Source of the DNA: Planctomycetota bacterium
GTDB taxonomy: Bacteria > Planctomycetota > B15-G4
Assembly: GCA_029245865.1 (NCBI GenBank)
Contig: JAQWOM010000009.1
Location: 1-64,000 of the forward strand
Direction: 5' to 3'
DNA: 64,000 nucleotides
Made by a program: the position numbers and the translations under genes. The notes below the pieces were generated by a model. The model worked only from the letters and a program-made list of their open reading frames with translations. It was not told the origin of the DNA and did no database searches. This document shows, in pieces, positions 55,301 through 64,000 of this stretch. Every line of letters starts with the position of its first letter. Positions within the stretch are counted from its first letter, which is position 1.

Positions 55301-57457
55301 GAGATCAGCTCTGATATGCCGAAGGTCGACGGGCCAGCAAACGATGTCATCGCAGTCGACTTCGATGACAATGGCGCGGTGGACCTCGCCGTAGCGAGCC
55401 ACAACCAGACCTCGCGCATCGAGAACCGACAAGCCGGCCGTTTCGAACAAACCTCTGACCCGCCCGGACCGTGGCCTGCCTCACAGCGCCTGCTAGCCGA
55501 CGACCTCGACCTGGACGGCCGGCCCGACGCCATTCTCATAGATCACCAGGGCGTGCGCTTCTCTTTTGATGGAGTCCCTGGGCCGTTGCAGCCCGTGGAA
55601 GGGATCTCTGTCCACACGGCTGTACTCTTCGATCCCGATGGCGACGGCTGGCTAGACCTGGCGCTTGGCGGACAAGACAGCCAAGGGCAGAACGGCAAGG
55701 TCGTGCTGCTGCGCAACGGCGGTCGCGGGCCCTGGATCGACTGGACTCAAGATTCTGGCCTGAACAACGTCTGGCTGCCCACTTCAGCTGATCAGTCAGC
55801 ACCCAGCAACATTACCGACTTACTTGCTGCAGATTTTGACGGCGATGGAGACAGCGACTTACTGGCCCGCGATGCAAACAACTCCCTTCGTTTCCTGATC
55901 AACAAAGGGGGCGAAGCACACCCACTTCTCAAGCTGCGCCTGCTCTCGCTCATGAGTCCCTCTGGTGCAACAGGAGCACGAGTTGAAGTACGGCAGGGCG
56001 ATTTCTACACGTCACGTGTTGTGCAATCCCAGCAACCCGTCGAGATCGGCGTCGGTGCGCGTCACTCATTGGACTCTGTCCTGGCCGTCTGGCCCTATGG
56101 CGTCGTGGACACGCGCACAGACGTCTCCGTTTCCAAAGACGGCACACCGCTCGCAATCATCGTGCTGGAAAAGGCAGACACGGGAAGCTGCCCATTTCTG
56201 TTCGTGTGGGATGGCGAGACCAAGCGATTTATCAACGACATGGTGGGCAGCGGAGCAACGGGCCTTCCGGCCAGCCGAGAGCAACTCAACCCGGTGAACC
56301 CCCACGAGATCATCACCATCGGCCCCGCAGGCACTTTCCCGCTCGTCAATGGCGCATGGGAAATGTCCATCACCAGCGAGTTACGCGAAGCCGCTTATTA
56401 CGACGAAGCCGCATTGATCGTCGTCGACCACCCACTGGGAACCGAACTGGCCAGCACCCATCGTTTACGCGGCCCGCCCTTTCCTGAGAATCGCATCCTC
56501 GCGCTGGGTCAGCGCGTCTCTTTGCGCAGCGCGACAGGTAGCGACGGAGTGGACCGCACCGACGCCTTGAGTGAACGAGACGGAGTTCATGGAGACCCGG
56601 GCCCCATACGACCGCCCCCCCTTCGGGGCGTGTGCGAACCCATGACCTTGGAGTTTGACTTCGGCCCACTGGAAACCAGTCGGCCCCTGGTGCTTTCGCT
56701 CAGTGGCTACATCGAGTTCGGAACAGCCAGCACGCTCATCGCTCAGAGCCAGCGCTCGGACGTTGATGTGATCTGGCCCACTCTCGAGGTCCGTGACAGC
56801 GAGAAAATATGGCACCCGGTCGACATCGTCGTCGGACTGCCAGGCGGCAAGGCTCGTGACCTGACCATGGAACTCGACGGCCTCCTTCCAGAGGGCGCCG
56901 ATCGGCTTCGCCTCACAACGACCTTCGAGTTGCACTGGGATCGGGCCGCACTGTTCGAGAATGTTCCGCTTCCCGCAAATGCGTCCAACGAGATCTTGCC
57001 GACGGAGGCGCAGCTTCGCTGGCGCGGCTTCTCAGACCTTGCCGTTCGCGCGCCAGGGCAACCTCGACACCCGGCCTACGATCTCGTCACACAAACTCCA
57101 CCCTGGCGCGTCAACCTCACCGGCTGGTGCACTCGCTATGGCGACGTGCTCCCGCTGCTTCGTGAGGAAGATGGCAAGATCATCGTGCTGGCCAGCGGCG
57201 ACGAAATGCTCCTCAAGCTCCCGGGGGCCGGGCTACCACCGATCCCAGAAGGCTGTGAGCGCACACTCATGTGGAGATCTGTCGGCTACAACAAGGAAGC
57301 CGACCCCAACAATGCGGGTGCAGGAAACGTCTGGCCCTTGGGCCCAGACACCACGTATGGCCGAAGCGCTGAGGAAGAAGACGCCTGGCGTCTGAAGTGG
57401 AACACTCGCTGGCTTCCGCCAGATGTCTTCCGGCCGACCTACAGCGGCACTCGTTGA
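52397..57457 (+). CDS. Giant CRTAC1-type lipoprotein: FG-GAP, ASPIC/UnbV, TPR, second FG-GAP, second ASPIC-like domain
   Basis: I read this as 1686 residues from a CTG start at 52397. In frame, just upstream of the GTG at 52487, lies a complete lipoprotein signal (IRPSVKLAVATTCLALTACG, lipidated Cys20). An in-frame TAG at 52379 and the absence of ATG, GTG or TTG in between leave CTG (AGGA 8 nt upstream) or a rarer codon as the start. The order is: FG-GAP propeller with Asp-rich calcium loops (about 45-480), ASPIC/UnbV (about 500-570), five or so TPRs (590-760), a second FG-GAP propeller (830-1180), a second ASPIC-like part (about 1190) and a C-terminal domain (CPFLFVWDGETKRFINDMVG). Surface or periplasmic; no activity known. 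The gene at 57501 follows after 43 nt. Confidence 0.9.
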   Translation: MIRPSVKLAVATTCLALTACGNQTTPSTETVDAPSKVTTDSPEDPARSFTDITTEAGLEFVTSSGATGKKLLPETMGGGCGFLDYDKDGDSDIVLVGGTRWSWDEAPSSGESSSLALYDNNGHGAFRDVTATAGLQRDLHGMGPAIGDIDGDADDDLYITAVGHNVLFRNDEGQFADATAAAGVAGGIDEWHTAAGFFDMENDGDLDLLVGAYVRWSPEIDMAGDRQILGIPGRSYAPPMSFQGTQPLLFINRGNGVFDEGAREAGLHVEDSDQQAVGKTMAYFFTDIDQDHDTDIFVANDTTRNFLFVNDGAEHFTEQGIERGVAYDRMGRPTGAMGVDGGRLEDNREALFVGNFAGEMSSAYVSSPSDTFFEDEAVATGLGSPTRDALTFGVLFLDVNLDGRRDLLQINGHLEPNIDEAPGDQSYAQSPQLFLATDSRPNGNAAGEAWLREVPTDELGDLGQPIPGRGVACADIDGDGDLDLLVTQVDGPARLFRNDMAEGAHWLQVSLEGRTGRPSVLGAQVEVVAEGVTQTRHVDTTRGYLSQSQRTLTFGLGASTTVDVVRVRWPDGSTSESSATVGSLVHIVQPLGADDIQHELNRAKAHLEAGRLGPALSALQTATQLAPDSAPTWRNLARAHMAANDPSAALEALDRSESLDPAHLGAAWIRAMALLRQDNAAEALPILERVVRQDPTLAAGRFQLATALTALGRPEDALIQLRETIRLDASHAAAHYQLAVASRRAGEMDAFRTANRDFLRLRELYGDTYDTPLRLEACRHMEAEPAGQAVAVSGGRQPAEISLQPQFVTPDTPLLSDSPPAVAVGILSMNENGHYALLVAQPEGTLLRLEPTEAGGYTTHEVAHDLGDLSGVSGMAIGNYLDDTPQTLQPGTVPPQRPDVFLWGPSSARLLQQQVDGSFQDVTARAGLQSATGTRALWVDYEQDGDLDLALTDHEGLRVFVNRGDGSFEISSDMPKVDGPANDVIAVDFDDNGAVDLAVASHNQTSRIENRQAGRFEQTSDPPGPWPASQRLLADDLDLDGRPDAILIDHQGVRFSFDGVPGPLQPVEGISVHTAVLFDPDGDGWLDLALGGQDSQGQNGKVVLLRNGGRGPWIDWTQDSGLNNVWLPTSADQSAPSNITDLLAADFDGDGDSDLLARDANNSLRFLINKGGEAHPLLKLRLLSLMSPSGATGARVEVRQGDFYTSRVVQSQQPVEIGVGARHSLDSVLAVWPYGVVDTRTDVSVSKDGTPLAIIVLEKADTGSCPFLFVWDGETKRFINDMVGSGATGLPASREQLNPVNPHEIITIGPAGTFPLVNGAWEMSITSELREAAYYDEAALIVVDHPLGTELASTHRLRGPPFPENRILALGQRVSLRSATGSDGVDRTDALSERDGVHGDPGPIRPPPLRGVCEPMTLEFDFGPLETSRPLVLSLSGYIEFGTASTLIAQSQRSDVDVIWPTLEVRDSEKIWHPVDIVVGLPGGKARDLTMELDGLLPEGADRLRLTTTFELHWDRAALFENVPLPANASNEILPTEAQLRWRGFSDLAVRAPGQPRHPAYDLVTQTPPWRVNLTGWCTRYGDVLPLLREEDGKIIVLASGDEMLLKLPGAGLPPIPEGCERTLMWRSVGYNKEADPNNAGAGNVWPLGPDTTYGRSAEEEDAWRLKWNTRWLPPDVFRPTYSGTR

Positions 57458-57500
57458 CGGAGCGGGCTACACTGCCGGCCCCCATCTCAACGACCCGCTC

Positions 57501-60500
57501 ATGACCCCCGCCGCTCGACGACCCTCCCGCCACCTGACATTTGCAGCAGTTCTAGGCGCTCTGTTTTGCAGCCACTGCGGGGACCCGGAAAAAACGCCTG
57601 AGTTCGCACCCCTCGGCGAGGCAAGCGTGAGCAACGAGGCTTTGCCGGTCACCGCCAAGCCGCTTGCAGCCCGACACTCGGAGCCAGGCGAGAAACGCTT
57701 TCGCCCGATTCCCGCCACGGAAAGCGGCATCGACTTCGTTCATGCATGGCGACCGGAAGCTCGTTACCTCGGCTTGCTTGGAAATGCCATGGCAGGGGGT
57801 GGCGTCGCAGTGGGCGATCTCGATGGAGACGACTTTCCTGAACTCGTTTTCACGCGCCCTTACGGTGGGACACGCCTGTATCAAAACCTCTCCGCAGAGT
57901 CAGGGACGCTGCGCTTCACAGACATCACCGAGGACTCCGGCATCCTTCCCGACCGTTGGGGAGGCGGAGCCTCTTTTGCAGACCTGGACAACGATGGCCA
58001 TCAGGATCTCTATGTCTGCGGATACGACAACGCCAACCAGTTGTACTGGAATGAAGGCAAGCTCCCCATGCGCGAAGGCGCGGCCGCCGCGGGCCTCGCT
58101 TTCAATGGTTCGTCCATCATGATGGCCTTCGCCGACTACGACCTCGACGGCGATCTGGACGGCTACCTTCTCACCAACCGCGTTGGCACGGAGAGTGCCC
58201 CCGACTTCCCACCGCCCGACGCATCGGGACGTGTCACGATGCCTGAGGAATGGCTTGAAGAATGGGACGTCCTCCATCGCCCCGATGGACGTGTTGTCTA
58301 CATCCCCGCGGCTCAGTATGACCACCTCTATCGGAACAACGGCGATGGCACATTCACCGATGTCTCCAAGGTGACAGGAATCTCTGGCAACCACTATGGC
58401 CTCTCGGCCACTTGGTGGGATCCGGACAACGACGGCTGGCCAGATCTCTATGTAGCGAACGACTTCTTCGGGCCCGACCAGCTTTACCTCAACCGGCGTG
58501 ATGGCACCTTTGTGGACATCTCTCAGCAGGCATTGCCACACACCCCCTGGTTCTCGATGGGCAGCGATGCGGGCGACGTCGATGGAGACCTGCTGCAAGA
58601 CTTCATCGCCTCCGACATGCTCGGCACCACGCACGAACGACGCCACGTCACGCTCACGGATCTCTCCGACGGCCGCTGGTTCCTCGAAGCAGCGATTCCG
58701 CGTCAATACATGCGCAACGCGTTGTTCGTGAACACCGGCACTCCTCGCTTCATGGAAGCCGCGATGGCTTCAGGACTCGCCCGCAGTGACTGGACCTGGT
58801 CTACAGTTTTCGGCGACCTCGACCTGGACAGACGACTCGACCTCTTCATTTCCAACGGCATGTCACGCGACTACTTCAACCACGACATGCGGGCGGAAGC
58901 CGAGCAAACTTCCGACATCATGGGTGAATACTGGATCCACCAGGACCCACTCGAAGAAGCCAACCTTGCCTTTCGAAACGAGGGCGATCTCGACTTCCGG
59001 TCCATGGGTGAAGAGTGGGGGCTGGATCATGTCGCCGCCAGCTTTGGAGCCGGGCTGGCAGACCTGGACCGAGATGGCGATCTCGACGTCTTCATGAATG
59101 ATTTCGGCTCCCCCCCGGCGCTGTTCGAAAACCGCACAAACGAAGGTCACTCGGTCGAACTGGAACTCCGCGGACATGCCGCCAACACGCATGGTGTTGG
59201 CGCCCGCGTCGTGCTGACCAGTCGCGGCTCGGACGGCACGACAGCCCAACAAGTGCGCCACCTTGCGCTGTCACACGGATACATGGCGGGCGCCGAGCCT
59301 CGCCTGCACTTTGGGCTCGGCGACCACGATCTCGTTGAAAGACTGGAAATCCGATGGCCGGGCGGTCGCATCCAGATTCTGGAAGACCTGGCTGCCGACA
59401 TGACGTACAGGATCCGAGAGCCTCTCTCTGATGAGAAGTCAGAGAGCACGCCTGCTTCTTTGCCCGCTCCGTTGTTGACCGGGTTCGACGGGCCAAGTTC
59501 GACGGAACAAGTCTTTGACGACTTCGCGAGGCAACGCCTGCTCCCCGCGCGACTTTCTCGACTCGGCCCGAGCCTCGCATGCGGTGATCTGGACGGCGAT
59601 GGCGACGACGATCTCTTTCTCGGAGGGCCCTCCGGAAGCACCGGCCACTTCCTGGTCCACACGGGCGAGGGTCTCCGCCTGAAGTCGTCTGAAGCTCTGG
59701 AAATCGACGACTATTACGAGGATCAGGGCGCCCTGTTTCTCGACACCGACAGCGACGGCGATCAGGATCTCTATGTCGTCAGCGGAGGAGTCGAGGGAAG
59801 CGCCGGCAGCAACGTCTACCGCGACCGCCTCTATCTCAACAACGGGTCAGGCGAAATGGCACGCGCCCCGACCAACACCTTGCCTGCGAGCACTGACTCC
59901 GGCAGCGCTGTCGTCGCAGCGGACATCGACGCAGATGGAGATCTGGACCTGTTTGTTGGTTCCCGGTCTCTTCCCGGCGCCTGGCCAAGCGGTGGCACCA
60001 ATCGGCTGCTGCGCAATGACAGCGGCATCTACACGGAAATCACCGAGGAGAAAGCGCCTGGCCTGGCCAAAACAGGTCGCGTGACAGCCGCACTGTTCAG
60101 CGACGTGGACACCGACGGCGACCTCGATCTTCTTGTGACGCATGAATGGGGTCCTGTCCGCCTGTGGCGCAACGATCTGGGAGTGTTTAGCGACGACACC
60201 ACAGCCGCAGGGCTTGCTGAACTGACAGGCTGGTGGAATGGCGTAGCTGGCACGGATATCGATCACGACGGTGACATCGACTATGTCGTCACAAACCTCG
60301 GGCTCGGGTCACGAACACGTGCGAGTAAAGATGAGCCTGCGGTGTTGTACTTCGGCGATCTAGACGGGAGCGGCATCCAGACCATTCTTGAGACAGCCTG
60401 GGTCCATGGCGAACTTCGCCCTCTGCGCCCACGAGCTGACGCTCTTGCCGTCATGCCCATCCTTGCCGAGGACTTTCCCACCAATGCAAGTTGGGGAGCA

Positions 60501-61217
60501 GCCACTGTCCACGACGTCTTTGGCGCCGGGGCCCTCGCAAAAGCAGGTCGCCTCGAAGCGACCACCTCGGAATCCGGAATCCTCCAGAACGACGGGACCG
60601 GGCGCTTCACCTTTCAGCCCCTCCCACGTCGCGCTCAGGTCACGGCCAGTCGTGGCGCCTCCTTCGCCGATCTGAATGGTGACGGACATCCAGACCTCGT
60701 CCTTGCTCAGAACGATTACAGCCCACAGGCCGAACATGGCCGGCTGGATGGCGGCCTCGGCCAGGTCTTGCTGGGTGACGGCACGGGCCACTGGGAGCCC
60801 ATGCGCACCGACAAGAGTGGCTTCCTCGTCGCGGGCGATGGCCGCGCCGTCTCGGCCTTCGACCTCAACGGCGATGCCTGGGCAGATCTTGCCGTGAGCG
60901 TGAATGACGGTCCCATGCGCCTCTTCGAAGGCCTCGGGCCGTCGACAGGAGAGGGACTCGCCGTGAGGCTGCTCGGGAAACCGGGCAATCTTGCTGCAGC
61001 GGGAGCTCGGATCACTTTTGAATGCGAGGGGCTGCCACCTCAGACGACAGAACTGTCTGCAGGGTCAGGCGCGCTCGGGCAATCCGCCCCCGTGGCGTGG
61101 TTCGGGAGAGGCTCGGCGAAGCTGCCCGGGGTGGTTCACGTGAGATGGCCCGATGGCAGCACGAGCGAACATCCAGTTGACGCTGCGACAAACCGCATCA
61201 CACTGTCACAGCCTTGA
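57501..61217 (+). CDS. Large CRTAC1-type FG-GAP/ASPIC-UnbV protein (1238 aa)
   Basis: A second giant beta-propeller protein, 43 nt after the previous one and so in the same operon. The start at 57501 gives a basic n-region and a hydrophobic stretch (LTFAAVLGALFC) with Cys23 and Cys26; a lipoprotein is likely but the lipobox is not canonical. The first propeller (about 70-510) has loops such as DLDGDDFPELVF and DLDNDGHQDLYV. An ASPIC/UnbV domain (about 570-640, VRHLALSHGYMAGAEPRLHF) follows, then a second propeller (690-1140) and a second ASPIC-like end (VVHVRWPDGSTSEHPVDAAT). The two-propeller plan parallels that of the upstream protein but lacks TPRs. Confidence 0.9.
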   Translation: MTPAARRPSRHLTFAAVLGALFCSHCGDPEKTPEFAPLGEASVSNEALPVTAKPLAARHSEPGEKRFRPIPATESGIDFVHAWRPEARYLGLLGNAMAGGGVAVGDLDGDDFPELVFTRPYGGTRLYQNLSAESGTLRFTDITEDSGILPDRWGGGASFADLDNDGHQDLYVCGYDNANQLYWNEGKLPMREGAAAAGLAFNGSSIMMAFADYDLDGDLDGYLLTNRVGTESAPDFPPPDASGRVTMPEEWLEEWDVLHRPDGRVVYIPAAQYDHLYRNNGDGTFTDVSKVTGISGNHYGLSATWWDPDNDGWPDLYVANDFFGPDQLYLNRRDGTFVDISQQALPHTPWFSMGSDAGDVDGDLLQDFIASDMLGTTHERRHVTLTDLSDGRWFLEAAIPRQYMRNALFVNTGTPRFMEAAMASGLARSDWTWSTVFGDLDLDRRLDLFISNGMSRDYFNHDMRAEAEQTSDIMGEYWIHQDPLEEANLAFRNEGDLDFRSMGEEWGLDHVAASFGAGLADLDRDGDLDVFMNDFGSPPALFENRTNEGHSVELELRGHAANTHGVGARVVLTSRGSDGTTAQQVRHLALSHGYMAGAEPRLHFGLGDHDLVERLEIRWPGGRIQILEDLAADMTYRIREPLSDEKSESTPASLPAPLLTGFDGPSSTEQVFDDFARQRLLPARLSRLGPSLACGDLDGDGDDDLFLGGPSGSTGHFLVHTGEGLRLKSSEALEIDDYYEDQGALFLDTDSDGDQDLYVVSGGVEGSAGSNVYRDRLYLNNGSGEMARAPTNTLPASTDSGSAVVAADIDADGDLDLFVGSRSLPGAWPSGGTNRLLRNDSGIYTEITEEKAPGLAKTGRVTAALFSDVDTDGDLDLLVTHEWGPVRLWRNDLGVFSDDTTAAGLAELTGWWNGVAGTDIDHDGDIDYVVTNLGLGSRTRASKDEPAVLYFGDLDGSGIQTILETAWVHGELRPLRPRADALAVMPILAEDFPTNASWGAATVHDVFGAGALAKAGRLEATTSESGILQNDGTGRFTFQPLPRRAQVTASRGASFADLNGDGHPDLVLAQNDYSPQAEHGRLDGGLGQVLLGDGTGHWEPMRTDKSGFLVAGDGRAVSAFDLNGDAWADLAVSVNDGPMRLFEGLGPSTGEGLAVRLLGKPGNLAAAGARITFECEGLPPQTTELSAGSGALGQSAPVAWFGRGSAKLPGVVHVRWPDGSTSEHPVDAATNRITLSQP

Positions 61218-61246
61218 ACGCACGCGGACCAGGAAGAAGGCCAGCA

Positions 61247-62719
61247 TCATGACCGACTGCGCCATGCTGGAAGATCCTGCAACCATGGGCGGACTCGCTC
61301 TAATGTTGCGGCCACGGCCAACACCGTGGCGTCGTCGAAACGACGTCCCACAATCTGCAAGCCCACTGGCAAGCCCGCACTTGTCAAACCAGCTGGGACG
61401 CTGATCGCGGGATGCCCGCTAAAGTTGATCGGATGCGTGAGGCACCAACCGATGGTGCGTTCGACATCGCAACCATTGACACGAGACGGACCCAGTGTCG
61501 AACCATCGCTTGCATTGGGAACAGGCGGCACCCCCACCGTCGGCGAGACGATCACATCGTGATCCGTGAAGACAGATTGCAACGCATCGAAAACACGGGT
61601 GCGCAAGACATCGCCCTGCTTGGCTTCCACAGCACTCAGCCGCCGTCCCCGCTCCACCAGAGAGACAAACTCTGGGCAGAGATCTCCGCGTGTCTCGCCC
61701 AGGAGGTCGATTCCAGCGGCGGAAAGGTTCTCGACGGTCCCTGCGTAAAGCACGGCCATCTGCTGCAACCAGAGATCCGTGAGGTGCTCGTGAGATGCCC
61801 CGAGATCAAGCTCCAGAGGCTCCGTCACGAGACCCGCGCCCGCAAACGAGGCAACGGCATCTTCAATCACCGCGGAAACACCTGGGTCGACCGGAAACCC
61901 ACCGAGATCGGGGCTAAAAGCGATCCGCAGACCCGAGACATCTTGCTCCAAGGCCGCCAGCCAATCGATGCCATCGTCAGGGAGTGAAAGAGGGTCACTT
62001 TCATCGGGACCGCACATCACAGAGGCCATGAGCGCCGCGTCCTCGACCGTGCGAGTGATGGGCCCGGCATGAAGGCATGGCGTGTGCAAGAAACCATCCG
62101 GTCGGTATGCAGCGGCCACGCGCCCAACACTCGGTTTGAATCCGACCACACCACAATGCGCCGCGGGGATACGAATCGATCCACCAGCATCGCTTCCCTG
62201 AGCCAAGGGAACCATGCCATCTGCAACCGCTGCTGCCGACCCTCCCGAACTTCCGCCAGAGTTACGCGTCAGGTCGAAAGGTGTGCTCGTCGGACCAAAG
62301 ATCAAGTTGTCTGTGATTCCTTTATGTCCAAACTCGGGCGTGTTGGTCTTGCCGATCAAGATGGCACCGGCGGCTCGCAAGCGTTCGACGTACAGCACGC
62401 TCTCTGGAGGCACAAATGACTCCAGGGCGCGACATCCAAAGGTATTTCGCACACCGGCCACGTAGTCGAAGAGATCTTTGATCGCAACTGGAACTCCGTG
62501 CAACGGGCCAAGATCTTCAGCATGGGCCAACTGCTTCTCTGCCCGCCGCGCTTCAGATCGCGCGCTGTCATCGAGCCGCGTCACAAAAGCATTCACGGCA
62601 TCATTGCGTTCTTCGATGCGCTCCAGGCACGCCTCCACGACCGCAACGGGAGACAACTCGCCAGCACGTATGCGCCGAGCCATCTCTGTGGCAGACAAGA
62701 AACAGACATCGTCAGGCAT
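61247..62719 (-). CDS. Amidase signature family hydrolase
   Basis: The 490-residue enzyme carries the complete Ser-cisSer-Lys triad of the amidase signature family: Lys81 in GVPVAIKDLFD, Ser157 in TRNSGGSSGGSAAAVADG, and nucleophile Ser181 in GSDAGGSIRIPAAHCG. It hydrolyses an amide bond; the substrate cannot be told (the family ranges from GatA to general amidases). No GatB or GatC gene is nearby, so a stand-alone amidase is more likely than GatA. The start at 62719 is preferred to an in-frame upstream start at 62764. It is convergent with the giant CRTAC1 gene, 29 nt away. Confidence 0.92.
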   Translation of the reverse strand: MPDDVCFLSATEMARRIRAGELSPVAVVEACLERIEERNDAVNAFVTRLDDSARSEARRAEKQLAHAEDLGPLHGVPVAIKDLFDYVAGVRNTFGCRALESFVPPESVLYVERLRAAGAILIGKTNTPEFGHKGITDNLIFGPTSTPFDLTRNSGGSSGGSAAAVADGMVPLAQGSDAGGSIRIPAAHCGVVGFKPSVGRVAAAYRPDGFLHTPCLHAGPITRTVEDAALMASVMCGPDESDPLSLPDDGIDWLAALEQDVSGLRIAFSPDLGGFPVDPGVSAVIEDAVASFAGAGLVTEPLELDLGASHEHLTDLWLQQMAVLYAGTVENLSAAGIDLLGETRGDLCPEFVSLVERGRRLSAVEAKQGDVLRTRVFDALQSVFTDHDVIVSPTVGVPPVPNASDGSTLGPSRVNGCDVERTIGWCLTHPINFSGHPAISVPAGLTSAGLPVGLQIVGRRFDDATVLAVAATLERVRPWLQDLPAWRSRS

Positions 62720-62759
62720 GAAAAGCACCCAGATTGTGGTGAGCAAGCCATCAGAGCAG

Positions 62760-62788
62760 ATCACATAGGCTTCACGGAACGCTAGAAT
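62760..62788 (+). promoter_or_regulatory. Promoter candidate for the last CRTAC1 gene
   Basis: ATCACA at 62760-62765 and TAGAAT at 62783-62788 are exactly 17 nt apart (4 of 6 and 5 of 6 to the sigma70 consensus). It would start transcription near 62795, before either candidate start codon. Confidence 0.4.
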
Positions 62789-62859
62789 TCCGGTTTCACG
62801 TCCCCCCGCCTCCGGCCATGATGGATCTTCACGGGCCCTCGCCCCAACGGCTGGATTTC

Positions 62860-64000
62860 ATGACTTTGACGCTCAACACGCAACGACCACCGTGGAGACC
62901 CACGCTTCCTGCGGGAATCGTGAGCTCATGGAGTCCCGTGCTTCCGAGACTCGGAAAGCCTGGCGCGGCGATTCTGCTTCTGATGCTGGCCATGGGCTGC
63001 TCCGAGCATTCACCCGAAACAACAGACCCGCAAGCTTCACACCGTGAGGAGTTCCTGCGCATCGCAGAAGAGCTTGCTGCAGGCCACAACGCTTATGTTG
63101 GCGGGGCACAACTGGACGATCATCGCGCACAGCTTTCTCGCACCGACTTGCCGGAGAACGCACGCCTCTCGATTCTCATGGCATACGCAATGGATTTATT
63201 GCGTCTCGGCCAACCAGACGAATCAGTCGCGCAACTCGAGCTCGCACTCACCATCGCAGAGTCACTCGGACTTTCGGAACGAGCAAAGGTTCCGATTCAC
63301 CAGATGACAGGCCTCGCCCAGTTAAGGCGCGCTGAAGTTGCCAACTGCATTGCTCGTCACAATGCCGAATGCTGCCTTTTCCCGATCAGAGGTGCTGGCC
63401 TGCACGAGGAACGCGAACCAGCACTCGCTGCACGCGCAGCCTTCCTTGATTGCCTTGCCGCTGACCCGAATCAGCTTGACGTGCGCTGGCTACTCAACCT
63501 CACCGCCATGACTCTTGGCGACTGGCCTGATGCGATCCCGAAGCCGTATCAGATCCCTCCGCAGGCTTTCAAATCCGAACAAGACATTCAGCGATTCGAC
63601 GACGTCGCTGGCGAAGTCGGTGTGGATACGTTCAATCAATGCGGTGGCGCAGTCGTCGACGACTTCGACCTCGACGGGCACATGGACATCATCACGACGA
63701 CGTTCGACATGGCCGGGCCTGCCACCTTCTACAAAGGCAAAGCCGGTCTCCAGTTCGAAGATGCCTCTGCAAAATCGCGTTTGGACGACCAGTTAGGCGG
63801 GCTGAACTGCGTAGCCGCCGACTACGACGGAGATGGAGACAAAGATTTGCTCATTCTCCGGGGAGCATGGCTCTTCGATGACGGAAAGATTCGCAACTCG
63901 CTGATGCAGAATGACGGCACCGGCCGTTTTCGGGATGTCACCCAAGAGGCCGGCCTCTCGCAGCCTGCGGCGCCGACGCAAGCTGCCAGCTTCGGTGACT
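62860..64000 (+). CDS. CRTAC1-type lipoprotein with TPR and FG-GAP repeats (3' end outside window)
   Basis: An open frame running off the window end, 380 codons from the ATG at 62860. The hydrophobic stretch AAILLLMLAMGC is a lipoprotein signal with Cys47. About residues 60-220 form TPR-like helices (LLRLGQPDESVAQLELALTI). From about residue 270 FG-GAP motifs begin (VVDDFDLDGHMDIITTTF, ADYDGDGDKDLLIL, TGRFRDVTQEAGL). In-frame ATG codons at 62818/62821 and a GTG at 62920 are alternative starts; the GTG would give the most ordinary signal length. This is the fourth protein of its type in the window, in a TPR-before-propeller order. Confidence 0.85.
   Translation, partial: MTLTLNTQRPPWRPTLPAGIVSSWSPVLPRLGKPGAAILLLMLAMGCSEHSPETTDPQASHREEFLRIAEELAAGHNAYVGGAQLDDHRAQLSRTDLPENARLSILMAYAMDLLRLGQPDESVAQLELALTIAESLGLSERAKVPIHQMTGLAQLRRAEVANCIARHNAECCLFPIRGAGLHEEREPALAARAAFLDCLAADPNQLDVRWLLNLTAMTLGDWPDAIPKPYQIPPQAFKSEQDIQRFDDVAGEVGVDTFNQCGGAVVDDFDLDGHMDIITTTFDMAGPATFYKGKAGLQFEDASAKSRLDDQLGGLNCVAADYDGDGDKDLLILRGAWLFDDGKIRNSLMQNDGTGRFRDVTQEAGLSQPAAPTQAASFGD

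Noticed and set aside
61247-62719. The amidase as GatA of the Glu-tRNA(Gln) amidotransferase
   Set aside because: No gatB or gatC nearby, and the triad alone does not separate GatA from general amidases.

Overview
The window is high-GC bacterial DNA with 38 supported protein genes, two of them cut by the window edges. I saw no rRNA, tRNA, CRISPR array or insertion sequence. The content points to Planctomycetota: a PSCyt/DUF1549/DUF1553 cytochrome-type protein paired with a DUF1501 protein, four large FG-GAP/ASPIC-UnbV (CRTAC1-type) proteins, sulfatase-fold lipoproteins, DUF1684 and DUF3332 lipoproteins, and an antiporter fused to a PTS IIA domain. The C-terminal module of the protein at 22428-23522 resembles proteins I associate with the Saltatorellus/Poly30 group. 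That placement is inference, not a search result.

Layout. 1-4417: a PHP-type metallohydrolase (partial), a DUF1684 lipoprotein and a divergent M3 oligopeptidase. 4603-14163 (+): the PSCyt-DUF1549-DUF1553 / DUF1501 pair, then a secreted metzincin-LamG protease and an HGSNAT-like acyltransferase. The first and third of these genes share a closely similar promoter and start region. 14198-18703 (-): a tightly overlapping glycan cassette of lectin-fold protein, methyltransferase, PLP aminotransferase, LegB-like 4,6-dehydratase and family-4 glycosyltransferase. 18813-20126 (-): citrate synthase with a long leader. 20367-31094 (-): two secreted proteins (one a lipase-like hydrolase), a GNAT acetyltransferase, formiminotransferase-cyclodeaminase, a GT39-type membrane glycosyltransferase, a sulfatase-fold lipoprotein and a B12-binding-type radical SAM protein. 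31433-44884: a second sulfatase-fold lipoprotein (+), a TPR/CRTAC1 operon, small lipoproteins, an HspQ-domain protein, a secreted alpha/beta hydrolase with its partner, and two tandem IPT-like secreted proteins. 45113-52282: a PcRGLX/YetA-like (rhamnogalacturonan lyase-type) secreted protein, a large secreted protein of unknown role, and the antiporter. 52397-64000: two giant CRTAC1 proteins in tandem, an amidase, and the start of a fourth CRTAC1 protein.

How the genes fit together. Most products carry secretory or lipoprotein signals, so the region is mainly cell-envelope and extracellular: binding, cleaving and modifying polymers and glycans outside the cytoplasm. Only a few genes (citrate synthase, FtcD, amidase, GNAT, M3 peptidase) are ordinary cytoplasmic metabolism. 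Recurrent sequence-level themes are an extended -10 element of the form TGN-TAYCCT before several genes, two promoters so close to ATG codons that leaderless transcripts are possible, and one giant lipoprotein gene whose signal peptide is only complete if translation begins at a CTG codon.
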